DNA of 29,924 nt from CAWUIH01 sp963922495. GTDB taxonomy: Bacteria > Pseudomonadota > Gammaproteobacteria > Coxiellales > Coxiellaceae. The notes beneath the pieces were generated by a model that worked only from the letters and a program-made list of their open reading frames with translations, did not search any database and was not told the DNA's origin. Position numbers and translations under genes: made by a program. Of the stretch, positions 8,052 to 17,259 are shown in pieces; the stretch's first letter is position 1, and each line of letters opens with the position of its first letter. The stretch is from contig CAWUIH010000017.1 in assembly GCA_963922495.1 (NCBI GenBank), positions 1-29,924 of the forward strand. Reading direction: 5' to 3'.

Positions 8052-8489
8052 ATGTATAATAAGATATTGGTGGCATTAGATCTTAGTGCAGAGGATAATC
8101 AGCGAATTCTCACAAAAGCTAAAACCCTCACGGAGAAAACGTCTGCAGAATTGTTTGTGGTTCACGCTATTGAGTATCTTTCGAATTACGGCGCTGTCTA
8201 TGGAGTTTCTGCTGGGGTAGATATTGAGAATATGCTTACCATAGAAGCAGAAAAAATGATAAAAAAAGTTGCCGCTGATTATGATATTGACGAGAAACAC
8301 CAAATTATTTCCGTGGGGCCAGCCAAATTCGTGATTCTTGATGAGGTCAAAAAACGCTCAGTAGATTTAATCATATTGGGTAGTCATGGGCGTCATGGTG
8401 TAAGAATTCTATTGGGATCAACAGCTAATGCTGTGTTGCATCAAGCTCCTTGCGATGTACTTGCTGTACGTTGTCATTCTGGAAAGTAA
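8052..8489 (+). CDS. Universal stress protein (UspA family)
   Basis: A 145-residue single-domain Usp. It begins MYNKILVALDLS, the family's first strand with the conserved Asp, and ends with the nucleotide-binding loop region GSHGRHGVRILLGSTA followed by APCDVLAVR, so it is probably of the ATP-binding subtype. ATG 8052 was chosen over an in-frame GTG at 8043 because GGAAGG sits at a proper distance before it. Usp proteins support survival under starvation or stress; the specific role here is not evident. The gene is the only plus-strand gene in the left half and is convergent with rsmB, overlapping its 3' end by 16 bases. Its position beside the candidate oriC is unusual. Confidence 0.9.
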   Translation: MYNKILVALDLSAEDNQRILTKAKTLTEKTSAELFVVHAIEYLSNYGAVYGVSAGVDIENMLTIEAEKMIKKVAADYDIDEKHQIISVGPAKFVILDEVKKRSVDLIILGSHGRHGVRILLGSTANAVLHQAPCDVLAVRCHSGK

Positions 8490-9781
8490 TGCTCTGTATC
8501 AGCAGAATTTTTTCTTAAACTACAGTAATAGAATCCGTCGTGGGTAAATTGTGGCAACAACTGTTGCCCATATTCCAATTTTAATGCATCTGGAATTCTA
8601 TCTAATGTAGTAATTGTTGCCAAAGGCTGTTGCCTCAAAAATTCGTGAATAACATTTTCGTTCTCCTCAGGCAAAATTGAGCAAGTTGTGTATAAAATGC
8701 GACCATTATCGCGTAACCTTAACCAGAGCGCACCTAATAATGCTAATTGAATTTCTGCGTATTGTGCAATATCGTCTGCTTTACGTAATATTTTTATATC
8801 AGGATGTCTTCGTATCACGCCGCTTGAAGAGCAGGGAGCATCAATTAAAATGACGTCAAATTGCGAATCAGTGTCCCAAGTATCGGGGTTGCTAGCATCC
8901 GCACAAATTAATTGCACTTGACTTTGATTAAGCTGGAGTCGTTGAAGGTTTTCTTCAATTAATTGCAGTCGTGGTCGTTGAATGTCCATTACTACGAGTT
9001 TTTGGATATTTGGATGTTTTTCTAGAATGTGTGTGGTTTTAGATCCAGGTGCAGCACAGGCGTCGAGTACGTCCTCAAAGTTGCTAAGTGCCAGTAAGTG
9101 TGCAACATGCTGCCCAGCACTGTCTTGCACTGAACATAGACCTTGATTGAAGCCAATTATCTGACTTACGGGAACTGCCTTTTCGAGTATGATGGTTTCA
9201 GACTGCGATGGTAATTTTTTTACTTTAACATGATGATTTTTCAATAGTTGAATGTAACCGTCTGTGGAAATTCTTTGATGGTTAATTCGAAGTGTCAAGG
9301 GTGGTTTTTCATTATTGGCAACTAATATAGCTTCCCAATGCTCAGGCCAGGATTTTTTTATTGCTTTTATAAGCCATTCAGGGTGTGCATATTTTCCTAC
9401 TAATGACTGATCAGCGATATTCATGAAAAAGGCATGTTCTGCAATGAATCGTCGCAAAATTTTATTTACTAGGCTTTTAGCCCAGGGTTTTTTAAGTCTA
9501 TTAACCGCATCGACAGTTTCTGATACAACAGCATGATTTGGGATTCGCATGTAATCAAGCTGATAAATGCCAATCACCATTAAATAAAATAAGTCCTGAT
9601 TTTTTTTAGAAAGTGGTGAAAATAAAGCGGCTTTGACGATTTTCTCCAAGCGCGGATAATACCTTATTGCGCCATAAACCAGCTCTTGCACCAAGGCACT
9701 ATTAAATTTCAAACTCGATAACGAACGATTTTTAGAAATAATTTGTTGTAGATAAGTAGTGGCTTTAGCACGTTCATTCAT
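8474..9781 (-). CDS. rsmB: 16S rRNA m5C967 methyltransferase RsmB
   Basis: S-adenosylmethionine-dependent RNA cytosine C5 methyltransferase. The 435-residue protein has the N-terminal NusB-like helical domain (about residues 1-130) and then a Rossmann methyltransferase domain. The domain shows the motif DACAAPGSKTTHI, the motif IV loop DAPCSSSG and the catalytic-cysteine segment TTCSILPEEN. Length fits the family (E. coli 429). It overlaps the glyS stop by four bases (ATGA), so it is the third gene of glyQ-glyS-rsmB. In many relatives rsmB sits with fmt instead, so this partnership is slightly uncommon. Confidence 0.94.
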   Translation of the reverse strand: MNERAKATTYLQQIISKNRSLSSLKFNSALVQELVYGAIRYYPRLEKIVKAALFSPLSKKNQDLFYLMVIGIYQLDYMRIPNHAVVSETVDAVNRLKKPWAKSLVNKILRRFIAEHAFFMNIADQSLVGKYAHPEWLIKAIKKSWPEHWEAILVANNEKPPLTLRINHQRISTDGYIQLLKNHHVKVKKLPSQSETIILEKAVPVSQIIGFNQGLCSVQDSAGQHVAHLLALSNFEDVLDACAAPGSKTTHILEKHPNIQKLVVMDIQRPRLQLIEENLQRLQLNQSQVQLICADASNPDTWDTDSQFDVILIDAPCSSSGVIRRHPDIKILRKADDIAQYAEIQLALLGALWLRLRDNGRILYTTCSILPEENENVIHEFLRQQPLATITTLDRIPDALKLEYGQQLLPQFTHDGFYYCSLRKNSADTEHYFPE

Positions 9782-11844
9782 GACAGTAGTGAGATATCTG
9801 CAACTTGAATAAATAACTGTTGCAAACTTGCCAGCAACGATAAACGATTGTCGCGAACTTTTGGATCATCAACCATCACCATTACATCATTAAAAAACTG
9901 ATCAATAGGTTTTTTTAATTTTGCAAGCTCTGTAAGTAGCGTTGTATATTCTTGGTGCTTGTAAAGATTACGAATATTTTCTTGCTTTTCGGTGAGATGT
10001 TTTGCGAGGTCCTTTTCTGCATCTGCTTCAAATAAAGATTCATTGACAGTTGTAGCAGATGATTGCCATTTTTGTTTTTTTAAAATATTTTGCACACGCT
10101 TGTAAGCAGCTGACAATGATTGTGCTTCAGGTAAATTTAAAAAGTGTCTCACGGCTTGAATGCGACGGTCAAAGTCGACAGGTGAACTATTGCGGTTGGC
10201 TGCAACGGCATTAAAAGTTTCTGTTGTAACCCCTTTTTCATGATACCAAGCGCGTAGGCGTTCGTAAATAAAATCAAACGTTTCAGATATTACCTCATTA
10301 TTGGGTAAATTTACGGTAAATTGGTTTTGTGCCTGCTGTAATAGCGCTATCAAATCAAGGTCAAGGGCTTTTTCAATTAGTAAGCGTAAGATGCCGAGTG
10401 CAGCACGTCGCAACCCAAAAGGATCTTTGTCTCCACTGGGCAACTTGTTTATTCCAATAATACCAATTAGTGTGTCTAAGCGGTCCGCTAACGCTACACT
10501 TGTTGCAATTAATTGTTTTGGAAGTCTGTCTCCTGAAAAGCGTGGTAAATATTGATTTTCAATGGCATCTGACACTGCGAGTGGCTCACCGTCATATTGT
10601 GAATAATATTTTCCCATGACTCCTTGTAGATTTGGAAATTCATACACCATTTCTGTGACTAAATCACATTTAGACAATATGCCAGCTCGCTGTGCCAATT
10701 TTCTATCAAGCGCTAATTCATTAGCAATATGAGTGGATAAAGATGCAATACGCTGTGATTTTTCAAACATGTTTCCCAATTCATGCTGAAAGACTAGTGT
10801 TTCTAGTTTTTTTAATCGTGCCGATAATGGTTGCTTAAGATCATTCTGGAAGAAAAATGCTGCATCGGATAAGCGTGCATTAATGACTCGTTCATTTCCT
10901 GAAATAATATTTTTTTTGTCGGTACTATCGACATTACTAATTAGAGCGAAATAAGGTAGTAACTTACCATTGATATTTTCTATAGGAAAACAGCGTTGGT
11001 GGACCTTCATGGTAGTGATAAGTATTTCGGGTGGGAGATTGAGAAATTCTGCTTTAAATTTTCCGCAAAGAGCAACTGGCCACTCGACTAAATTAGTCAC
11101 TTCACTTAATAAATTTTCGTCAATAATGACCTGACCATTTTCAGGCTTTATTTGTTGTAACTGCCCCCTTATATTTTTGCGTCGAACTTTAAAATTGGCA
11201 ATCACATATCCTTGCGAGGCTAGTAGGGTAGCGTAGTTATCTGGAATATTGATAGTTAATGCTTTGGGATAATGATAACGATGGCCATATGTTAATTTAT
11301 TAGCTTGCTGACCTAAAATTTCTGTGTTGATTACCTTTTTTCCAAGCATACAGGCAATCCAGTGAACAGGGCGCACGAATGAAATATCATGATTACCCCA
11401 TCTCATTGGTTTTGCAATAGGAAGAGATTTGATGGCATTATGGATTAAAGTTGGCAGTAAAGCCTCAGTTGCCTGTCCAGGTTGTTCTACTTGGCAGAAG
11501 ATGAATTCTCCCTTCGGAGTTTTGCGTGTCTGTAACTGATCGGCTTGAACACCGCAGGAACGGGCGAATCCCAAGCAAGCAATAGTGGGTGTACCGTCTT
11601 TGTCATAGGCAGATTTGACGTTTGGACCTTGTCTTTCAATAGTTCGTGGTGTTTGTTTTTCATCTAAATTTTTTATCCAAACCGCAATTCGACGAGGCGT
11701 AGAAAAGCTATAGATTTTCTCAAATGACAAATGTTGTTTGTTGATTTCTTCAGATAAATTATCTGCGAGAGAGGTAGCAAGCTTTTCTACACCATGAGGA
11801 AGCTCTTCACAGCCTATTTCAAGCAAAAAATCCTGACTATTCAT
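9778..11844 (-). CDS. glyS: Glycyl-tRNA synthetase beta subunit
   Basis: Beta chain of the bacterial alpha2-beta2 type glycyl-tRNA synthetase; it supplies tRNA-binding and anticodon-recognition parts and a degenerate HD domain. The 688-residue product starts DFLLEIGCEELPHG, the family's characteristic beginning. It has KVHQRCFP in the middle region and ends with the DALR-like anticodon-binding segment containing FFNDVMVM. It overlaps glyQ by four bases and rsmB by four bases, indicating translational coupling. Confidence 0.96.
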   Translation of the reverse strand: MNSQDFLLEIGCEELPHGVEKLATSLADNLSEEINKQHLSFEKIYSFSTPRRIAVWIKNLDEKQTPRTIERQGPNVKSAYDKDGTPTIACLGFARSCGVQADQLQTRKTPKGEFIFCQVEQPGQATEALLPTLIHNAIKSLPIAKPMRWGNHDISFVRPVHWIACMLGKKVINTEILGQQANKLTYGHRYHYPKALTINIPDNYATLLASQGYVIANFKVRRKNIRGQLQQIKPENGQVIIDENLLSEVTNLVEWPVALCGKFKAEFLNLPPEILITTMKVHQRCFPIENINGKLLPYFALISNVDSTDKKNIISGNERVINARLSDAAFFFQNDLKQPLSARLKKLETLVFQHELGNMFEKSQRIASLSTHIANELALDRKLAQRAGILSKCDLVTEMVYEFPNLQGVMGKYYSQYDGEPLAVSDAIENQYLPRFSGDRLPKQLIATSVALADRLDTLIGIIGINKLPSGDKDPFGLRRAALGILRLLIEKALDLDLIALLQQAQNQFTVNLPNNEVISETFDFIYERLRAWYHEKGVTTETFNAVAANRNSSPVDFDRRIQAVRHFLNLPEAQSLSAAYKRVQNILKKQKWQSSATTVNESLFEADAEKDLAKHLTEKQENIRNLYKHQEYTTLLTELAKLKKPIDQFFNDVMVMVDDPKVRDNRLSLLASLQQLFIQVADISLLS

Positions 11845-12752
11845 TTACTATTCTCTTCTTTCAGCATAGGGAAATCTAATTTTTTCCGTACGTTATAGTA
11901 AACGGTGGAGACGGATTGTGCTAATTTTCGTACACGAAGGATATAACGCTGTCTTTCCGTTACTGATATTGCTTGACGCGCATCTAGTAAATTAAAACAA
12001 TGTGAAGCTTTTATCACCATCTCATAGGCGGCGAGGGGAATTTCTACATTAAGCAGCTTTAGAGCTTGGGCTTCATAAAAATCAAATTGTTTAAATAACT
12101 CTTCGATATCAGCAAATTCAAAATTGTAACTAGACATTTCAATTTCATTTTGACGAAATATATCTCCATAAGTAACGACACTGGAAGGAGTTCTTGTCCA
12201 CACCAAATCGTACATATTATCAGTTTCTTGTAAAAACATTGCTAAACGCTCAAGGCCATAAGTTAATTCGCCAGTTACTGGCTTACAGGGCAAGCCTCCG
12301 GCTTGTTGAAAATAAGTGAATTGCGAAACTTCCATACCATTTTGCCATACCTCCCAACCCAGTCCCCAGGCTCCTAATGTGGGTGCTTCCCAATTGTCTT
12401 CTACAAATCGAATATCATTTTTTAGCAAGTTGATACCCAGCGCTTTCAGTGAATTGAGATAAAGTTCTTGAATGTTATCTGGAGAAGGTTTTAATACTAC
12501 TTGATATTGGTAAAAATGTTGCGATCGATTAGGATTATCACCATAACGTCCATCAGTCGGTCGCCGTGAAGGTTGTACATACGCTGCGTACCATGGTTCT
12601 GGTCCGATTGCTTTTAAAAAAGTGGCAGGGTGAAAGGTACCCGCACCTACCTCCATGTCCAAAGGTTGTATGATGACACAACCTTGTTGCGACCAATATT
12701 GCTCCAGAGCTAATATCATATCTTGAAAGGATAATATTTTTTGAGACATCAT
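11841..12752 (-). CDS. glyQ: Glycyl-tRNA synthetase alpha subunit
   Basis: Catalytic class II subunit that activates glycine and charges tRNA-Gly. The 303-residue protein has the motif region QQGCVIIQPLDMEVGAGTFH and the run YVQPSRRPTDGRYGDNPNR, both near-invariant in GlyQ. It heads the glyQ-glyS-rsmB unit. A rho-independent terminator immediately upstream separates it from the dsbA-like gene, so it should have its own promoter in the roughly 75-base gap, although I see no strong one. Confidence 0.96.
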   Translation of the reverse strand: MMSQKILSFQDMILALEQYWSQQGCVIIQPLDMEVGAGTFHPATFLKAIGPEPWYAAYVQPSRRPTDGRYGDNPNRSQHFYQYQVVLKPSPDNIQELYLNSLKALGINLLKNDIRFVEDNWEAPTLGAWGLGWEVWQNGMEVSQFTYFQQAGGLPCKPVTGELTYGLERLAMFLQETDNMYDLVWTRTPSSVVTYGDIFRQNEIEMSSYNFEFADIEELFKQFDFYEAQALKLLNVEIPLAAYEMVIKASHCFNLLDARQAISVTERQRYILRVRKLAQSVSTVYYNVRKKLDFPMLKEENSK

Positions 12753-12763
12753 TACCTTATTCT

Positions 12764-12798
12764 AAAAAAGCCAGTCACATAAATAATGTCACTGGCTT
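12764..12798 (-). terminator. Rho-independent terminator of the dsbA-like gene
   Basis: On the minus strand a 13-base stem with one central mismatch (arms 12786-12798 and 12768-12780, loop TATTT) contains AAGCCAGT paired with ACTGGCTT. It runs directly into a six-base U tract (12769-12764). It lies about 30 bases past the stop of the dsbA-like gene and before glyQ. Confidence 0.85.
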
Positions 12799-12827
12799 AT
12801 TAATATCTTATAATGTTATAGATATAA

Positions 12828-13643
12828 TTAATTTGTTGTATGTGATTGACTTAATTCATCGATTTTATCTTGTAAATTAGTTTCTGAAGTTGCCCCAGGT
12901 ATAAATTCAAATTGTGTATGTGACTTATTACTTAATATGAAACTCGGTGTACCGACTAGATGGAGTGCTTGCGCGAGCTGCATATTTTTACTGATCTGTT
13001 GTTTTATCAAATTACTAGACATTTCTTTTCGCAGCTTAGAGATATTAAGACCTGCTTTTTTTGCGATGCGATAAATCTGTTGTTTAGACAAAGGGTTTTC
13101 CGCGGCAAATAATTCATTATGAAATGGGTAATACTTTCCTTGCTGTACTGAAGCTAAAGCAGCTTCTGCTGCTAATTTTGAATTCGCACCGAAAATTGGC
13201 AATTCTTTAAAGATCACTTTTAAATTTTTATTTTTTGAAACTATATCTTGCATCAGCGGGCTCATTTCCCTACAGTGACCACACTGGTAATCAAAGAATT
13301 CAACTAACACGACACTACCATTCGGGTTGCCTGCCACAGGAGAATTTGGATCGTAAAATATTTTCTGCAAATTGTTCTTGATAGCTTGCTTTGCTAACGT
13401 CATTTCTTTTTCTTCAGTTTGTTTTTGAAGTTCTTCAGAAACTTCGACCAATACCTGTGGATTTTTGATTAAGTAATCATGAACAATACTTTCAATATTT
13501 TTGATTTGGGCAGGCGTAAAGTGACCATGGCTCATCGTTGTTGAACTATTGCTGCTTATTGTATTCGAGCGTGCCACTAGAGCACTCAACGATAGAGTGA
13601 GACCGAAGAATAATGCGACAGTATTTTTTAATAGATTTTTCAC
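12828..13643 (-). CDS. Periplasmic DsbA-family thiol:disulfide protein (Com1/DsbA2-like)
   Basis: Probable periplasmic or outer-membrane-associated thioredoxin-fold oxidoreductase. The 271-residue product has a Sec signal peptide (basic start, hydrophobic residues about 8-22, Ala-x-Ala-like cleavage near 24). A polar helical segment, about residues 42-90, resembles the dimerisation region of DsbA2/DsbC-type proteins. The active site is CGHC at 121-124 within FFDYQCGHC, with a cis-proline loop VGTPSF at 230-235. This layout is that of Coxiella Com1 and Legionella DsbA2, which help fold secretion-system and envelope proteins. rpoH ends 25 bases upstream and a terminator follows. DsbG or ScsC-like roles cannot be excluded. 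Confidence 0.85.
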   Translation of the reverse strand: MKNLLKNTVALFFGLTLSLSALVARSNTISSNSSTTMSHGHFTPAQIKNIESIVHDYLIKNPQVLVEVSEELQKQTEEKEMTLAKQAIKNNLQKIFYDPNSPVAGNPNGSVVLVEFFDYQCGHCREMSPLMQDIVSKNKNLKVIFKELPIFGANSKLAAEAALASVQQGKYYPFHNELFAAENPLSKQQIYRIAKKAGLNISKLRKEMSSNLIKQQISKNMQLAQALHLVGTPSFILSNKSHTQFEFIPGATSETNLQDKIDELSQSHTTN

Positions 13644-13668
13644 GCTGAGCCCTTATTGGTTTGGTAGA

Positions 13669-14535
13669 TTATTCAGTAACTATTATATTACGAATTTTTT
13701 GCATAGCATTTTTTTCTAACTGTCTGATACGTTCGGCGGAAACTTGATACTTTGCAGCTAAGTCATGCAACGTCATTTTTTCATCGTTGAGCCAGCGCTG
13801 ATGTAAAATATCTCGACTACGTTCATCCAACGAAGAAAGAATGTCATGGAGTTTGTTATGCTGGTTCGAAGACCAGTCATTATTTTCAAGTAAAGACTCA
13901 GGGTTAGCCCGCTGATCTTCAAGATAATTGGCCGGAGCGTTCCAGGTTGAAGATGAGTGGTCATCCGTATCATGACTAAAGTCAAAAGTTTCGTCATAAC
14001 TATTGAGTCGCTGTTCCATTTGACGCACATCTTTAGTAGAAACATTAAGTTCAGCTGCAACGGCCTGTAATTCAGATTCGCTAAACCAACCGCGTTTCTT
14101 GGAGTATTTACGAAGATTAAAAAATAACTTACGTTGCGCCTTTGTTGTAGCAATTTTTACAATGCGCCAGTTTTTGAGAACATATTCATGAATTTCAGCA
14201 CGAATCCAATGAACCGCAAAAGAGACGAGACGAACTCCCACTTTAGGATTGAAACGCTTCACTGCTTTCATCAAACCAATGTTACCTTCTTGGATCAAAT
14301 CTGCTTGTGGTAGGCCATAACCGGAGTAACCACGTGCGATACGAACGACAAAGCGTAAGTGGGACATGACCATTTTTCGTGCGGCCTCTAAATTGCCAGT
14401 ATTAACTAGCTGGTTAGAGAGGTCTTGTTCTTCCTGTTCAGTAAGCATGGGTATGCTGTTTACCCAGCTAATATAATTACTGAGGCTACCTACAGAGAGG
14501 GCGCGACTTTCGAGACAAGAAACGTGTTTGTTCAT
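13669..14535 (-). CDS. rpoH: RNA polymerase heat-shock sigma factor (sigma-32)
   Basis: Alternative sigma factor that directs transcription of chaperone and protease genes. The 288-residue protein has region 2.2 LIQEGNIGLMKAVKRF (80-95), the diagnostic RpoH box QRKLFFNLR (134-142) and a region 4.2 helix-turn-helix LHDLAAKYQVSAERIRQLE near the C terminus. The RpoH box separates it from sigma-70 and RpoS. It keeps the classical synteny next to ftsX-ftsE-ftsY. No clear Shine-Dalgarno sequence precedes the ATG at 14535. Heat-responsive mRNA structure is known for E. coli rpoH but was not assessed here. Confidence 0.96.
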   Translation of the reverse strand: MNKHVSCLESRALSVGSLSNYISWVNSIPMLTEQEEQDLSNQLVNTGNLEAARKMVMSHLRFVVRIARGYSGYGLPQADLIQEGNIGLMKAVKRFNPKVGVRLVSFAVHWIRAEIHEYVLKNWRIVKIATTKAQRKLFFNLRKYSKKRGWFSESELQAVAAELNVSTKDVRQMEQRLNSYDETFDFSHDTDDHSSSTWNAPANYLEDQRANPESLLENNDWSSNQHNKLHDILSSLDERSRDILHQRWLNDEKMTLHDLAAKYQVSAERIRQLEKNAMQKIRNIIVTE

Positions 14536-14617
14536 GCATTAAATTCTGTATAAAATGAGAATGAATTAACTTTTAAAATTCAATGTTATCATTAAATGAG
14601 GTAGATCGCAGCTATTT

Positions 14618-15541
14618 TCAAGGTTTGAGGTGACGTCGAATGGCAAAACTAGAGCCTACCATGCTGATGATGATGGCAGTGACAGTCACGAATAGAAAAA
14701 TATTTTTATTAACTGTTTGATTTTTATATAAAAAATCATATGTTTGCGCTAGATTTTCCAATGGAATAGTAAGCCAAGATAGTAACGTGCACACTATCAG
14801 ATAGGCTATTGAGCCACCAAACAGCCCGAAAAGGAAACCACGATATAGAAAGGGACGACGCAGGAAACCATGAGAAGCCCCTAGCATTTTCATGGTAGTC
14901 ATTTCGTCGAGGTATGCCATGATGCTAAGTTGAATTGTGTTACTGATGATCAAGATTAACCCCAAACAAGATAATGCAGTAATGCTATAGACAATGCGCT
15001 TGCCAAAAGTGCTGATAAACGCCAGTCGCTTTACCCATAACCAGCTAATTTTGACTGAATCGACATGAGGTAATTTTTGGAAAAAATCGTTGATTTGATG
15101 TAATCTGCTAAGAGGTATATTCTGTTGGGGCGTCACAATAATAACCGGAGGAATAACGCCAATATCAACAGTATCCAGATGCATTTTAAAATCTGGCGAA
15201 TGTTGTAGTTCGCTGAATCCTTGTTGCGGTGAAATATAGGCGACTCGTTTTATAGCCGAACGCTGTTTTAGATCAGTAATAATCTGAACTATATAAGGCG
15301 GTGGTGTGTTTGGAGCTAAAAAAATGGAAAATACAGCTTGTTCTGACAATTTTTGGTACAAGCCATGTGAATTGTTCAAAAAAACATATAATCCTGTTGG
15401 AAGCGCAATCACAATACTGATAACTAAAATTGTCATCAAGTTTGTAATCGGTTGATGGAGCATCTCTTTTATCACGCGAGAGAGAGTTCGCCAGTGTGTT
15501 AACGTCCACTGTGATAGATGTGGTGGTAATTCATCAGTCAT
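14618..15541 (-). CDS. ftsX: Cell division protein FtsX
   Basis: Membrane partner of the ABC-type ATPase FtsE; the complex sits at the septum and controls peptidoglycan hydrolases through EnvC-like activators. The 307-residue product has a short cytoplasmic start and a first membrane helix at about 38-56. An extracytoplasmic loop of about 110 residues follows, then three further helices with the MKMLGASHGFLRRPF cytoplasmic segment typical of FtsX between helices 2 and 3. It overlaps ftsE by eight bases and is the last gene of ftsY-ftsE-ftsX. Confidence 0.92.
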   Translation of the reverse strand: MTDELPPHLSQWTLTHWRTLSRVIKEMLHQPITNLMTILVISIVIALPTGLYVFLNNSHGLYQKLSEQAVFSIFLAPNTPPPYIVQIITDLKQRSAIKRVAYISPQQGFSELQHSPDFKMHLDTVDIGVIPPVIIVTPQQNIPLSRLHQINDFFQKLPHVDSVKISWLWVKRLAFISTFGKRIVYSITALSCLGLILIISNTIQLSIMAYLDEMTTMKMLGASHGFLRRPFLYRGFLFGLFGGSIAYLIVCTLLSWLTIPLENLAQTYDFLYKNQTVNKNIFLFVTVTAIIISMVGSSFAIRRHLKP

Positions 15542-16202
15542 CGGATAGTTCCTGCTGTAATACCCCAGTTTTCAGTTCAAATACCCGATATTTGGTATCG
15601 TTAATTAATGAACGGTTGTGTGTGGCAATTAAGACGGTCACTCCGATACGATTAAATGCCTCAAACAGTGTGATTATCTTCTTCGTCAACTCAGGATCTA
15701 AGCTTGCAGTGGGTTCGTCAGCTATTAGCATTAATGGCTTATTAACGACGGCCCGTGCGATAGCGACCCGTTGCCACTCACCACAGGACAGCTCATCGGG
15801 ATAAAATTTGTGTTTGTAAATCAGTTCAACTTTGTGAAGCGCTGCATTTACTCGCTTTTTAATTTCACGAGATCGGTACCCACGAATTAATAGCGGTAGC
15901 GCTACATTCTCAAAAACACTGTAGCCCTTAATTAATTTAGTATTTTGAGTTATCAAGCCGATATGACGGCGTAATTGTGATACTTGTTGTGGATTGATAC
16001 GAGATAGATGAGTGCTATTAACAATAATTTTTCCTTCAGTGACTGTTTCGGTCATCATTAAGAGCTTGAGTAAGGTTGACTTCCCGGCTCCAGAGTGTCC
16101 CGTTAGAAAAGCCATTTCTCCGGTTTGTATTTGCAAGCTGACATCAGCCAATGCCAGAATATGACCTGAATAGGTTTTAGTGACATGGCTCAAATGGATC
16201 AT
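15534..16202 (-). CDS. ftsE: Cell division ATP-binding protein FtsE
   Basis: ABC ATPase subunit of FtsEX. The 222-residue protein has Walker A GHSGAGKST (35-43), Walker B LMLIADEP (157-164) and the H-loop histidine in ATH (193-195). The signature motif reads LSCGEWQR (138-145) in place of the usual LSGGEQQR, and the Q-loop reads ITQNTKLI in place of the usual QD form. These changes are in ATP-contact positions, so activity may be altered, although ftsX and ftsE are both full length. It lies 22 bases after ftsY. Confidence 0.92.
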   Translation of the reverse strand: MIHLSHVTKTYSGHILALADVSLQIQTGEMAFLTGHSGAGKSTLLKLLMMTETVTEGKIIVNSTHLSRINPQQVSQLRRHIGLITQNTKLIKGYSVFENVALPLLIRGYRSREIKKRVNAALHKVELIYKHKFYPDELSCGEWQRVAIARAVVNKPLMLIADEPTASLDPELTKKIITLFEAFNRIGVTVLIATHNRSLINDTKYRVFELKTGVLQQELSDD

Positions 16203-16224
16203 TAATCTTCCCTATTAACATCCG

Positions 16225-17199
16225 TTAATCGGTAAATATAGCCTCTATAAATTCTTTAGCTACGAAAGGCTTCAAATCTTCCATGCTTTCACCAACGCCA
16301 ATGAAGCGAATGGGTAATTGCAGTCTTTTGGCAATCGCAAAAATGATGCCTCCTTTAGCAGTTCCATCCAATTTGGTTATTACGATACCTGTTAGGCCAA
16401 TGGTTTCATGAAATTCTAAGGCTTGATTTAGGGCATTTTGTCCGTTACCAGCGTCGATAACGAGTAGGGTTTCCTGTGGAGCATTCTCGCTATTTTTGCT
16501 AAGTACTCGTTTTATTTTTTCTAACTCATCCATTAGATGAGATTGCGTGTGTAGTCTTCCGGCAGTATCGGCAATGAGTAGATGGGCTTGACGGGCTTTG
16601 GCAGCATCTAATGCATCAAATACTACAGATGCGCTATCTGCCCCTGATTGTTGTGCAATAACAGGGACTTGATTATGCTCTCCCCAAGTTTGTAATTGTT
16701 CGATTGCTGCAGCGCGAAATGTATCACCTGCGGCTAAAATGATTTTTTTACCTTGAGATTTGTAAAAATGGGCGAGTTTCGCAATAGTGGTAGTTTTGCC
16801 AGCACCATTAATGCCAACGGCTAGAATGACGAAAGGAGATTGGTTGATTTCCAATGGTTTTTCGCAAGGTAGCAATAGTTGTAATAACTGTTGCTTCAGT
16901 GCGTCCAATAGCAATTGTGGATCAGAAAGTGTTTTTCGCTTGATTTGCTGTGTTAAGTTCTTTAAGACTTCTTCTGTAGCTTCTACACCAACATCAGCAG
17001 CAAGCAAATAGGTCTCCAATTGTTTCAACAAATCGTCATCGATTTTTTTCTTTCCTAAGAATAGATTCGCGACACCGCTACCAAGGCGCTCACGAGTCCG
17101 TTTTAAACCATGATTCAAACGACTCAGCCAAGATTTTTTTGGATGTTGTTTTTCCTCAGCAGATGAAGTCTTTTTTTTGGATTTTGAAAAACCAAACAT
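16225..17199 (-). CDS. ftsY: Signal recognition particle receptor FtsY
   Basis: SRP-family GTPase that docks ribosome-SRP complexes at the membrane. The 324-residue product has a short basic N-terminal segment in place of the long acidic A domain of E. coli FtsY, then the N domain and the G domain. The G domain has GINGAGKTTT (129-138), DTFRAAAIEQL, DTAGRLHTQ and TKLDGTAKGG. A good ribosome binding site (AGGA, 6-7 bases before ATG) supports the start at 17199. It heads ftsY-ftsE-ftsX and is divergent from the decayed M16 peptidase gene. Confidence 0.96.
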   Translation of the reverse strand: MFGFSKSKKKTSSAEEKQHPKKSWLSRLNHGLKRTRERLGSGVANLFLGKKKIDDDLLKQLETYLLAADVGVEATEEVLKNLTQQIKRKTLSDPQLLLDALKQQLLQLLLPCEKPLEINQSPFVILAVGINGAGKTTTIAKLAHFYKSQGKKIILAAGDTFRAAAIEQLQTWGEHNQVPVIAQQSGADSASVVFDALDAAKARQAHLLIADTAGRLHTQSHLMDELEKIKRVLSKNSENAPQETLLVIDAGNGQNALNQALEFHETIGLTGIVITKLDGTAKGGIIFAIAKRLQLPIRFIGVGESMEDLKPFVAKEFIEAIFTD

Positions 17200-17221
17200 A
17201 ATATCTTTCCTAAGTAAGCAG

Positions 17222-17227
17222 ATTATA
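17222..17227 (-). promoter_or_regulatory. Probable -10 element of ftsY
   Basis: Minus-strand TATAAT lies 22 bases upstream of the ftsY ATG. The -35 region is poorly conserved, so this is a partial promoter call. Confidence 0.4.
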
Positions 17228-17259
17228 CTGGCTCTATCTTATCGCACGTTGAGGATATA

